Assembly: GCA_050157065.1 (NCBI GenBank) | Contig: CP189573.1 | DNA length: 64,000 nucleotides | Source of the DNA: Avipropionibacterium sp050157065 | GTDB lineage: Bacteria; Actinomycetota; Actinomycetes; Propionibacteriales; Propionibacteriaceae | Strand: one strand, 5' to 3' | In this document: in pieces, positions 1-8,228 of the stretch | How positions within the stretch are numbered: position 1 is the stretch's first letter | How the letters are laid out: each line of letters opens with the position of its first letter | Made by a program: the position numbers and the translations under genes | Notes under the pieces: model-generated | Databases searched by the model: none | The model's input: the letters and a program-made list of their open reading frames with translations, nothing else | What the model was told of the DNA's origin: nothing

Positions 1-127
1 TCGGCGTCGCCAAGTCTCTTGTGTCGACCCGCTTGGCCAAGCACACGGCATCGCCCCGTCGGTGTTCGTGGCCCGCGGGCCCGCCCAGCAGGTTACGGAA
101 GCAGGTCAAGCATCTGCGTCCTCGCCT

Positions 128-331
128 TCATGGCTGGATCAGGAGTTCATTGCCGCTGTCGAAGACGAGTACGACCGTTTCGAGAAGCCGGCCTTGCGTG
201 TCGAAGCCGAGCCGTAGCTGTCGTGACGGGCTGTCCTCGTCGAGATCCTCGATCCACAGTGACCAGGTGGCGGCGTGAACGGCATCCTGGGGACCGATGC
301 CGTGTTTCAGTGCCGAATCGTGAACCCTCAC
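128..331 (-). CDS. Small toxin of a TA pair (RelE/BrnT-like fold), C-terminus frameshifted
   Basis: A 67-residue protein starting at GTG 331, with HDSALKHGIG near the N-terminus, LGFDTQGRLLE in the middle and FDSGNELLIQ near the end. This pattern is typical of small actinobacterial toxins paired with RHH antitoxins. The GTG overlaps the antitoxin stop by 4 bp (GTGA), so the two are translationally coupled with the antitoxin first. The reading frame ends abruptly at 128. A one-base shift near 133-138 restores a natural tail ending LDLLP at position 93, so the last ~13 residues are probably lost by an indel. Toxin role and mRNA-interferase activity are inferred from family resemblance, not from a catalytic signature. 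Confidence 0.6.
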   Translation of the reverse strand: MRVHDSALKHGIGPQDAVHAATWSLWIEDLDEDSPSRQLRLGFDTQGRLLETVVLVFDSGNELLIQP

Positions 332-591
332 GCGGCGGAGGCTGCCAGTGCCTCGCGGATGACCTCCGACCGGGACTTGCCCTCGCGTGCAGCGCGCGCG
401 TCGATGTTCGCAAGCTCTTCTGTGGTGAGGCGAAGTGCAACGACCTGGGACGGCTCGGCGCCCCGTCCCGGTCGGCCCCGACCTCGCTTCCTGAGCTCCT
501 CGACGTCGTAGCCAACCTCCGCCTCGTCCGCCCACGCACCGATCTGCTCCTCGGTGACCGGTTTGCCTTTGATGGACTCGCCAGTATCCAT
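328..591 (-). CDS. Ribbon-helix-helix (CopG-like) antitoxin
   Basis: An 87-residue protein from ATG 591. The C-terminal third (about residues 48-84) reads VVALRLTTEELANIDARAAR followed by a segment ending SEVIREAL, a classic RHH DNA-binding fold. The N-terminal half is acidic and would be the toxin-binding part. An RGRGRPGRG linker joins the halves. It is the first gene of a two-gene operon and its stop overlaps the toxin GTG. RHH antitoxins normally bind their own promoter. The 40 bases upstream are AT-rich (around 590-615), unusual here, and are a reasonable place for the operator. Confidence 0.75.
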   Translation of the reverse strand: MDTGESIKGKPVTEEQIGAWADEAEVGYDVEELRKRGRGRPGRGAEPSQVVALRLTTEELANIDARAAREGKSRSEVIREALAASAA

Positions 592-599
592 GCAAATAT

Positions 600-738
600 C
601 GCAATACGGAAAATTGGGAGCGGCCAGACGTCTCTTGTATCAACCTCAACGCGGCCAGTGCGGCGCCGAAGTCGGCGACGTTCTCGGTCACGACGGCCCG
701 TCGTTCGGCTCGGGCTGTGGCAGCGATGACGGCGTCAT
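600..738 (-). pseudogene. Remnant of a PIN-domain toxin C-terminus
   Basis: Reading the minus strand down from about 738 gives DDAVIAATARAERRAVVTEN then VADFGAALAAL. This is the last conserved block of a VapC-type PIN domain (acidic residue, IAAT, then V-T-x-N-x-x-D-F). No start codon or N-terminal PIN half precedes it. Instead it overlaps, in another frame, the end of the antitoxin remnant at 688. The simplest reading is a deletion that joined the antitoxin gene to the tail of its toxin partner. It cannot encode an active nuclease. Confidence 0.45.
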
Positions 739-1118
739 CCGGAGTACTTGGCGGTTGTGTTCGATGCGTTCGAGGACCTCATCGCGATGGACGGCCACAT
801 AGTCCAGGGCGAGCCGGATCAGGCGAGGATGCAGATCAGCCTCTTCGGCGAGGACCGCGATCCGATGCTCCTCGGAACCATCCAACTCCATGAGTCGCCC
901 GACGACCTCCCACACGTCGGGACCTGCGGCGAGCGCGGCGCGACGGTCTTGTCCCGGCCCTCGGAAGGTGATGCCCGGATGGTCACAGAGGTGCCCTCGA
1001 TGATCAGCTGCTCGAGCAGCGCAGTGGCGCTGGTGTGCTCGCCAGCAGCGTGCTCGGTCAAGGCCTGCTTGGCGGCGGCGCTGATGCGGAACGACGTGGA
1101 TGACGTGGTGGTGGACAC
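688..1118 (-). pseudogene. Frameshifted antitoxin of a VapBC-like module
   Basis: The GTG start at 1118 follows a GGGAGG ribosome binding site. The first ~45 residues (SFRISAAAKQALTEHAAG then ALLEQLIIEG) are a normal antitoxin N-terminus. Translation then leaves the frame. A one-base shift near 985-998 restores DHPGITFRGPGQDRRAALAA and WEVVGRLMELDGSEEHRIA, the usual second half of this antitoxin family, ending at 688. The partner toxin survives only as a PIN-domain scrap overlapping the 3' end. The intact copy would have regulated its own promoter and neutralised the toxin. As sequenced, neither function remains. Confidence 0.65.
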
Positions 1119-1188
1119 GAGGTACCTCCCTGTGTCGCAGAGTAGCTCTGCTGTCCTGCCACTCGAGTCGGTCGTGGACACAGACGGT

Positions 1189-2116
1189 TCACCGGCAAGA
1201 CATCAGGTCCCAGATCCATCGCGACGCCCAGGCCATCCGGCTCATCGCTTCCGACACGTCAGTCAGCCCTTCACTCAGGAAGGCGATCGCGAAACTGCGG
1301 GAGGGGGTTTCGACGATCCCGACATCGTTGGCCACACCAGGGCTCTTCCCCGTCTTGTGCGCGCTGACCGTCCCCGCCGGAAGTCTGGCCGGGATGATGG
1401 TCCGATTGGTCTGACGACGCAGGCTCGCGACCAGTGCTGTGTGGCTCGTCCCGGGAAGGTCACGACCCGCGTGGATGGCTGGCAGCAGTGTCGTCATGTC
1501 GGCCGGGGTGCTGACGTTGTCCGGGGGCAGCGCCTGCGTTTCGCCGGCAGGAGGCGTGACGATCGTGTCGACCAGTCGAGCGAGAGCGGCCGGAGTGAGA
1601 GTAGGGTTATCGGAGTCAAGACCGTACCGGGCGCAGAACATCTCGCGCATCGTGAAGATGAACCGGGTTGAGTCGAGCCCAAGACGTCGGGCCGTGTCGG
1701 CGACGGCGGTCTTGCCGATCTGGGCGATGACCAGGTCGGTGGCCCAGTTGTCCGAGACCATGATCATCAGCGTCGCCAAGTCGCCCAGGGTGAGGCTCAG
1801 CCCCGGATCGAGATGCTGGCACACACCCGATCCGGGGACGGCCTCCTCGGGGCGCATGGTGGAAGCGTTGCGCAGGGTCGACCGTGCCGGCGGCGACCTG
1901 GCGGTGGTACTCGTACGCCACGAGCACCTTGATCGCCGAGGCGGTCGGAAAGGGACGATCGGCGTTCTGGCTCAGGGCAGTGCCATCGACAAGATCGCGG
2001 ACTGCGACACCGACGGTGCCGTCCAGGTCGGCGAAGTACTCGTCCATGGCCCGTGTGAACTCGTCCTGCAGCTCGGACGACTCCGCGGCCGAAGATGTGT
2101 TGGGTGTGGTTGTCAT
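1189..2116 (-). pseudogene. Class A beta-lactamase-like serine hydrolase, frameshifted
   Basis: ATG 2116 overlaps the stop of the upstream solute-binding protein gene by 4 bp (ATGA). The first frame contains the active-site Ser-x-x-Lys motif (SAIK) about 60 residues in. A frameshift near 1856-1866 then leads to a second frame with the SDN motif (VSDNWATDLVI) and the KTG motif (HKTGKS) to the stop at 1189. These are the three landmark motifs of penicillin-interacting serine hydrolases. I do not see the omega-loop E-x-x-x-N of true class A beta-lactamases, so antibiotic hydrolysis is doubtful even if the gene were intact. No signal peptide is visible, which is odd for this family. The transporter-like operon context suggests a non-resistance role. 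Confidence 0.65.
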
Positions 2117-3749
2117 TGCTTCTCGGCAGCCTCGCTGTACTCGGCGCGCATCGCATCGCCTGCTTCGGACTTCCACTGCGAGACGAACTCATCCCATTCG
2201 GTCATGGGCTTGCGTCCGAGCATGACCTCGCGCAGAACGTCGTTGTTCGCGGCGGTGAGTTTGGCCGTCTTGCCGACCGCAGCTTCGGGGTAGAGGCCGT
2301 ACACCGCGTTGTCGTTGCCTTCCGTGATCGTGCGTGTGAGGTACTCGTGCTGAGTGCGCACTCGCTCGGCATCCTTGCCGGCATAGAGCACTGCAGTCTT
2401 GTTTCCGCCGAGGTACGACATCGGCAGCACCACATCGGGGCCGCCGCCCACCGGAGTCGGTACGCCGTTCTCCATGGTGTGGCTGTAACCGTCGACACCG
2501 TAGTGCACGTCCAGGTACTCCTGGGTCCCGAACGGAGAGGCCATGAAGTCGGCGACCCGGAGGAGTTGCTCGATCCGCTCGTCCGAGGACTTCTTGAACG
2601 CCACGAACGCGCCGTAACCGGCCGGCAGCTTGCGGACCGGAGCTGTGCCGCCTCCCTCCCAACGTGGCAGATCCACGTTGCCGACGTTCCACTCCGGGTG
2701 CTGGACCGCGAGGGTTTCCCACGAGGGGAACGCCTGCGGGTAGAGCGACGTCACCCCCGCGGTGAACCACGTCAGCCCCTGGCCGGGATCCGAGAACGGG
2801 TTCGGATGCAGATGGCCGGCCCGGATGATGCGGCCAGCCTGATCGATCGCATCCTTCATCTCGTCGGTCTCGTTCTCGTGGACGAACTGGCCGTCACGCA
2901 GGGCCCAGTAGTTCGGGACGCCGCACATCTGCTTCACCAAGGAGAGCAGCCACCCGATCGGGTCGCCGCCCATGGCGAAACGGTCCCGCGACTTGTCGGT
3001 GAGTGAGTCCAGAAGGTCGACGAAGTCGGCTTCGTCACGCAGCTGCACGTTCGGATCGTTGATCCCGTTCTCCGCGAGCAGGTCACCTCGGGAGAAGAGC
3101 AGAATCCCCGCTGGCGGACGAGGTTGCGCGACACCGTACAGGCGACCGCCGAGCGCGGGGATCTTCCACGTGGCCGCAGGAATGTTCGCCAGCCCCGGAT
3201 ACTGCGCGACTCCGTCACCGCCCAGGATGTCGGTGAGGTCGTGATAGTACTTCTCCAGCACCGCCGGCAGCTGCGGGACCGTCGAGATTCCTGCCGACGT
3301 CGTCACGATCTGACTCATGTCGGGGATGTCGCCGCTGGCAAGGACGGTCTGGAACTTCTTGCTGTAGTCCGATCCCGACAGCCCGTACATGATCGTGAAC
3401 GCGGAGCCGATCTTGTCGAAGAGCGCCTGGTAGTTGTGGTTCGCGGACTGCTCCGGTGCCGGTGGCGCCCCCTGCATCAGTGCGGTGAACTCGTCGCCCG
3501 GCGATGCGGGAAACTCGGGCCGGACAACTGGCTTCTCCGGAAACTCGAAGAATCCCGGCGGTACGCCGTCCGGCGTCCCGGAAGATCAGGAGTGATCTGC
3601 TCGTACGCCATGTGGTTCGGCAGGGTGACGCCTTCGCCGACCGGTTGTTCTGTGTTCGGACTGGTCGGCCCGCAGGCTGTCAGGGTGGCGAGCGCGGCAG
3701 CGGTGCCCAGCACCGTTCTGCGGGAGACTGATCGGGGCTTGTCCGTCAT
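2113..3749 (-). pseudogene. Extracellular solute-binding lipoprotein (family 1), frameshifted
   Basis: ATG 3749 follows an AGGAG site. The N-terminus has a twin-arginine signal (SVSRRTVLG) and a lipobox ending TAC, so the product would be exported and lipid-anchored. About 55 residues in, near 3572-3580, the frame breaks. The next frame continues the mature protein (PDGVPPGFFEFPEKPVV onward) to the stop at 2113, about 545 residues in all. The length and the aromatic-rich body match carbohydrate- or oligosaccharide-binding ABC proteins. No permease or ATPase genes are present in the window, so this is an orphan receptor followed only by the serine hydrolase gene. The single indel could be a real mutation or a sequence error. 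Confidence 0.65.
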
Positions 3750-3935
3750 GAAGTTGCTCCTGTCTCGGCCGCCGGCACAGCGCCGAGGTGCTGTCACGAC
3801 CTAGGTCCCAAGCTGCTGAGTTCTCTAAGTTGTCACGCTTGGAGGTGTCCCGCAAGGTGTGCGCGGTGTTGGAAAGGTACCGAGGCAGATCTTTCGCTTG
3901 CACATCTCAGGGCCCCTCTCGATTCGTGGACCGAG

Positions 3936-3946
3936 TGTGGTAATTG
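3936..3946 (+). promoter_or_regulatory. Possible extended -10 element upstream of the defence operon
   Basis: TGTGGTAATTG in otherwise GC-rich sequence resembles an extended -10 (TGn followed by GGTAAT). If real, transcription would begin near 3951, and the TTG at 3944 could not be the start codon of the first operon gene. No convincing -35 box was found. Confidence 0.25.
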
Positions 3947-6703
3947 TTTGGCAAGTTGGCTGTACGCAAGACGCACCCGGGTTTGGTGGAGGGCGAGTTG
4001 GAGCTCAGTGCAGGAGGAGGGTCCAGCGCGTCGTCGTGGGCGGTCCACGGACGCTGCGAGCGGTTTCGCGGATCGGACCCGCTGATCACCCACCGTTCTC
4101 GTCGTGCGTTGGCGGACTCGCTGGGTCACCCGGACACGACGGCCGGCATTCCGGAGGCTCGCTGGATGCGCGCCATGACGTTCGAGCGACTGTGCCACGA
4201 CCCCGCCTTCGCGGGCGAGGTGACGACGCGGGTCGCCGGCTGGACCGGGTTGGCCCGGCCGAAGGCGGTGGCGTTGGCGGACTGTCATGTGTCGACCAGC
4301 ACAACCCTGGACAAGTTGAAGGTTGCCTGCGACAACGCGAAGACCGGCACAGCCACGTTGCTGCACTCTGTCGCCGTGCCGTACCCGGGGTTCGGTGACG
4401 TGACGGTGACAGCCATCAAGCCCGACCTCGTTGTTGTGGCGTCGGGCCCGGCGGGTCCCGTCATCGTCATCGGTGACGTGAAGGACTACGAACGCGTGCG
4501 CTCCCGGATCGACGACGGACGTTTGCTGAAGGGGTTCCTGCAGGTCGCGATGGGGGCGTTCGCATTTCGGCAGTGGGAGGAGGTGTCGGACGATGCCTCG
4601 GTCAGCGACTTCGGGTTCTTGGCCGTGCCGCGGAGCGCCTTCCTGCAGCCCACGGTCGAGGTGGAACGCCTGCCGGACCACCTCGACGAGGTTCGAGCAC
4701 AGTGGGAGTCTCGACTCCGCGCGGTCCAGGACGCGTCCGCCGTTGACGACGTCGCCACCCACGTCAAGCACCTGCACGCCAAGTTCGCCCCCGACACGTG
4801 TCGCACGTGTTCGCTGTTCAACTTCTGCCGGTCCGAGCTCAGGAACTCAACCTCGCCAGAGAGCCTGCTCGTCGAGATCGGCGTCCCCGTGAACGAACGT
4901 TCCGGCCTGCTGCCGTTGCTCACGGGCGGGGAACCGGGTGACCGGGCAAATCCGCGGTCGGTGTCTCGCGTGCGGGCGACCGTTGAGTCGGTCGCACAGT
5001 CGACGGGCCAGCGCCGGCTCGATCCGGCCGGCCTGCCCGGCACGGTGAACGTGGTCCTCGCCAAGAGTGACGCGGCAGCTCTCGGCTGCTACGGAGTAGG
5101 GGTTCAGCGCGTGGCCAAGGACGGTCCGCGGCCGTGGACGTTCACGCCGTTCCGCGACCCTCAGGCCCCCGAGACGCGACGCAAGCTGATGCACCTCATC
5201 GGCCGCGAGATCGAGCACGCGATGGGGGAGAACAGGAAGGCGGATCCGGACTCGCCCGCTCCGGTGCACCTGGTGGTGCCTGATCGGGCCACCGCTGACG
5301 TGCTGGCGAGCACCGCGGACCTGCTGGCCGGCGTCGAGCTCAGTCGGCTCCGGTGGAAGCGCGACCAGGACATGGGGCGTGAACTCCTCACCTACAACGG
5401 GGAGCCCGCGGTGATGCCGCAGACGTTGGAGGGCAGCCGCCGCACGGCGGTGTCGTTCCTGCTCGAGCACGACCGCGCTCGAATGCTGCAGGTGCGCGCG
5501 CCCGTGGTGGACCTGGCGTCGGTCGTCCAGCGTCACTTCGTCCCCGGTGGTGCAGAGTTCGAGGCGCGTCGCCTCGACTTCGTGGTGGAGTGGGCCACCA
5601 ACGAAGGACATCACGACCACCGCTGGATCTCCGATGAGGTGGACGCGAATCCGCACACTCCGGGGGCACGTCTCACCAACGCAACCTCCGACACGTTGCA
5701 CGCCGCGTTGGGCCGTGTTCGCGACGGCGCCCACGGTGCCGAGGACTCGTACGACCGGTTGGTTGCCGACGAGTTGCAGTACAAGGCTGACGTCGTCGAC
5801 CGCGCCCTGGCCGCGTTGGCGACGGTTCCCGACTCCACAATGCGGAGCGCGTACCGCTCGCTCGAGGGTGACGCCCAGCGCGTGTGGCGGCGCCGCCGGG
5901 AGCTGCGAGCGTCAGACCTGGTGCGGTTCGGTCGCACGTACCGGTGGTGGCGCAATCAGCTCGTGGAACTCATCGACCAGGACGCCACCTGCTCGGAGCA
6001 GGTGACCGCGCTCACCAACCCGCTGAGGGCGGCTGAGCAGGCGACAGACGCCGGGGACCGAAGCGTCGCGTGGGCGACAGTGGAGTCGCTCAAGCCGACG
6101 GTCCTCACTGTCGAGTCCCGCCGCCTTGGCGCCGGAGACCGAGTGGTCCTGTTGGCAGTGGGGGACGAGCCGTGGGTCGAGCGTGCCGCTGCGTCAGTGA
6201 AGTCCCAGAAGGGATCGATCCGTCTGGACAACGCCAGCGCCGGACCACTCGTCGAACGGGACTCTGACGAGGCCGTCGCCACCGGCAGCGTGGGCACTCT
6301 TGAGTGGGATCCGCCGGTCGACGCGAACCTCGCCGTGGGTGACCGGATCGTCATCGCCCGGCTCGACTGGTTCAAGACGCTCAAGAGCAACAAAGGGTTC
6401 AACGTCGCCAGACCCGATCAGGACGCGGCCGGGGGGCCCACCGCGAAGTGCACGTCCGACTCGTACGTGACGAACGCGAAGGACCACCGTTGGTGCTGCC
6501 GCCCCCACGACGTGGCCGAAGCTGAGTTCGCGGACGAGATCGCCCTGCGACGAAGCCGACGAGAGCTGAACCCGGAGACGTGGCCGCCGGTCCGTGACGC
6601 AGACGGCTTCGAGGTGGTCGCGAACGGAAAGCCCACGGCCGCCGACGTGACGGTGGAGCCGGCACCAGTCCCGGACGGGGTGACGGTCGATGACGTGGAC
6701 TGA
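3944..6703 (+). CDS. Large Cas4/RecB-like PD-(D/E)XK nuclease, first gene of the defence operon
   Basis: Up to 919 residues. The N-terminal third contains a RecB/Cas4-type nuclease core: K-P-D at 159-161 and G-D-V-K at 177-180 give the metal- and catalysis-related Asp, Asp and Lys. A C-x-x-C-x5-C cluster follows at about 286, 289 and 295 (CRTCSLFNFC), as in iron-sulfur Cas4/AddB nucleases. The remaining ~600 residues are not recognised. They include a long helical middle and a C-terminal beta-rich part with the motif WCC. The 3' end overlaps the helicase gene by 14 bp, so the two probably act together. Domain content resembles the nuclease half of RecB-nuclease/SF1-helicase proteins. The start is uncertain: TTG 3944 only opens the frame, and good similarity to a folded domain begins near residue 45. 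Confidence 0.65.
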   Translation: MFGKLAVRKTHPGLVEGELELSAGGGSSASSWAVHGRCERFRGSDPLITHRSRRALADSLGHPDTTAGIPEARWMRAMTFERLCHDPAFAGEVTTRVAGWTGLARPKAVALADCHVSTSTTLDKLKVACDNAKTGTATLLHSVAVPYPGFGDVTVTAIKPDLVVVASGPAGPVIVIGDVKDYERVRSRIDDGRLLKGFLQVAMGAFAFRQWEEVSDDASVSDFGFLAVPRSAFLQPTVEVERLPDHLDEVRAQWESRLRAVQDASAVDDVATHVKHLHAKFAPDTCRTCSLFNFCRSELRNSTSPESLLVEIGVPVNERSGLLPLLTGGEPGDRANPRSVSRVRATVESVAQSTGQRRLDPAGLPGTVNVVLAKSDAAALGCYGVGVQRVAKDGPRPWTFTPFRDPQAPETRRKLMHLIGREIEHAMGENRKADPDSPAPVHLVVPDRATADVLASTADLLAGVELSRLRWKRDQDMGRELLTYNGEPAVMPQTLEGSRRTAVSFLLEHDRARMLQVRAPVVDLASVVQRHFVPGGAEFEARRLDFVVEWATNEGHHDHRWISDEVDANPHTPGARLTNATSDTLHAALGRVRDGAHGAEDSYDRLVADELQYKADVVDRALAALATVPDSTMRSAYRSLEGDAQRVWRRRRELRASDLVRFGRTYRWWRNQLVELIDQDATCSEQVTALTNPLRAAEQATDAGDRSVAWATVESLKPTVLTVESRRLGAGDRVVLLAVGDEPWVERAAASVKSQKGSIRLDNASAGPLVERDSDEAVATGSVGTLEWDPPVDANLAVGDRIVIARLDWFKTLKSNKGFNVARPDQDAAGGPTAKCTSDSYVTNAKDHRWCCRPHDVAEAEFADEIALRRSRRELNPETWPPVRDADGFEVVANGKPTAADVTVEPAPVPDGVTVDDVD

Positions 6704-8228
6704 CGTGTCGTTCCCGCCCGTACCGGTCGTGGTCGGGAAGCATCACGCCGCTGCAGCCAGCGGGAACGAGGCAGTGACGTCGGAGGCGATCGCCGCCCTC
6801 CGAGCAGCCTTGGCGGCCCCTGCCGACGCCACCGATCGACACACCCACCTGCTGTTGCGTGCGGCCGCTGGTGCGGGCAAGTCGTTCGCCCTGCGGCGTC
6901 TGGTCGTCGACGCTGCCGGAGCACCCGGTTCACAGCGGATCGGTATCGTCGCCTTCACCAACAACCAGATCCGCCCGCTCGCTGAGGAGCTCACCAAGGA
7001 GTTGGGTAAGGAACGCGTATGCCTGCACCTGTCGAAGGACGCGTACGCGAAGCTGCCAGACGGGTTCGGCCGATCAGTGACGGTGTCGACACAAGCCTCG
7101 GGGATCCCCGCCGCCGCCGACGTGATCGTTGCGACCGCATCGAAACTGAAGGTGCCACGAGAGCAGGGACGTCTGAAGGACGCGGTCGGGGCAACCGGTG
7201 ATGACCGATTGTTCGACGTTCTGTTCGTCGACGAGGCGTGGCAACTTCCGCACCACCTGTTCGACCGGGTCGAAGGCACAGCGCCGGTGATCGTCGGCGT
7301 TGGCGACGTCGGACAGTTGCCACCACTCGACGTGGCCGCCAACCCGTGGCGGGGCGACCGGTCCCACAACCCGTACCGGGCGTGGCCCGCGGCCGTCGAA
7401 GGCAAACCGACGACCTGGGTGCGGGAACTGCCCACCGTGTGGCGTCCGCCGGGAGAGTCGCTCAACCTGTGGCGAGCGTTCTACCCGACCTGGAGCGAAG
7501 ACCTGTCGTCGGTCGCGGCTCCGGGAGACCGACGACTGACCATCACCGAACCCAGTGCTCCGTCCGCGGCCCTGTGGCAGCACGTGGGGGGTGGCGTGCC
7601 GACGCTGGTCGAGATAGCTGGTCTCGCCGAGTCGCCGGCGCCCGACATCGACGTGCCGCTCCTCGCACAGGTGGAGGAGTGGCTCGACAACCTGTTCGGC
7701 AGCGGGTTCGAGATCCGATCAGCCGTCTACTCCGGAGACGGCGAACCGACCGGCGACGTCGCCGTCGCCCGACCCGGTGAGTCGGACGACGGGGATCCGC
7801 TCGTCGTCATCCTGGCCACGCGGAATCAACTCGTCGACGACGCGGTTGCGCTGGCGGACAGGATCCGCGAAAAGTACGGCCTTCGCGACCGCGACCTGGT
7901 GGCGTCGACCGTCGACTCGTGGCAAGGGCGCACCAACGCGATCACGATCGCCATCCACCCGCTGACCGGCGCGACCGAACTCGACGACTTCAACTCAGCG
8001 TTCGGACGCCTCGCCGTCGCGTGCACGCGGGCGACCCACGGACTGCTGATGGTGGCGCGCGCAGGTCTGGACGATCTGCTCGACACGGCGCCTCCCCGGC
8101 CCGGCACTCCGTTCGGGGAACCGGGTGAGCGTCAGCTACCACGGCAGACCCACCAACGCATCTTGAGCACGTTCGCCCGAGTGACCGTCGACGTGGACCA
8201 GAAGGAGAACGATGTCGCGACTGTCTGA
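6690..8228 (+). CDS. SF1 (UPF1/Dna2-like) DNA helicase
   Basis: 512 residues from ATG 6690. Walker A AAAGAGKS at 58-65 (Lys64), Walker B VLFVDEAWQLP with Asp181-Glu182, a Gln/Pro-rich motif III (GDVGQLPPL), and near the C-terminus TVDSWQGR (about 406-413) and ACTRATHG (about 444-451) give the full motif set of superfamily 1B helicases. It overlaps both the nuclease gene upstream (14 bp) and the methyltransferase gene downstream (17 bp). A nuclease plus an SF1 helicase as separate coupled polypeptides suggests a DNA-unwinding and degrading complex. ATP-dependent translocation on DNA is family knowledge; substrate and polarity are unknown. Confidence 0.8.
   Translation: MTWTDVSFPPVPVVVGKHHAAAASGNEAVTSEAIAALRAALAAPADATDRHTHLLLRAAAGAGKSFALRRLVVDAAGAPGSQRIGIVAFTNNQIRPLAEELTKELGKERVCLHLSKDAYAKLPDGFGRSVTVSTQASGIPAAADVIVATASKLKVPREQGRLKDAVGATGDDRLFDVLFVDEAWQLPHHLFDRVEGTAPVIVGVGDVGQLPPLDVAANPWRGDRSHNPYRAWPAAVEGKPTTWVRELPTVWRPPGESLNLWRAFYPTWSEDLSSVAAPGDRRLTITEPSAPSAALWQHVGGGVPTLVEIAGLAESPAPDIDVPLLAQVEEWLDNLFGSGFEIRSAVYSGDGEPTGDVAVARPGESDDGDPLVVILATRNQLVDDAVALADRIREKYGLRDRDLVASTVDSWQGRTNAITIAIHPLTGATELDDFNSAFGRLAVACTRATHGLLMVARAGLDDLLDTAPPRPGTPFGEPGERQLPRQTHQRILSTFARVTVDVDQKENDVATV

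Noticed and set aside
1189..2116. Beta-lactam resistance gene
   Set aside because: It has a frameshift, no signal peptide and no visible omega-loop E-x-x-x-N; only the serine-hydrolase fold is supported.
3944..4900. Cas4-like nuclease as part of a CRISPR-Cas locus
   Set aside because: There are no cas genes and no direct-repeat array with spacers in the window; the neighbours are Mod, Res and a helicase.
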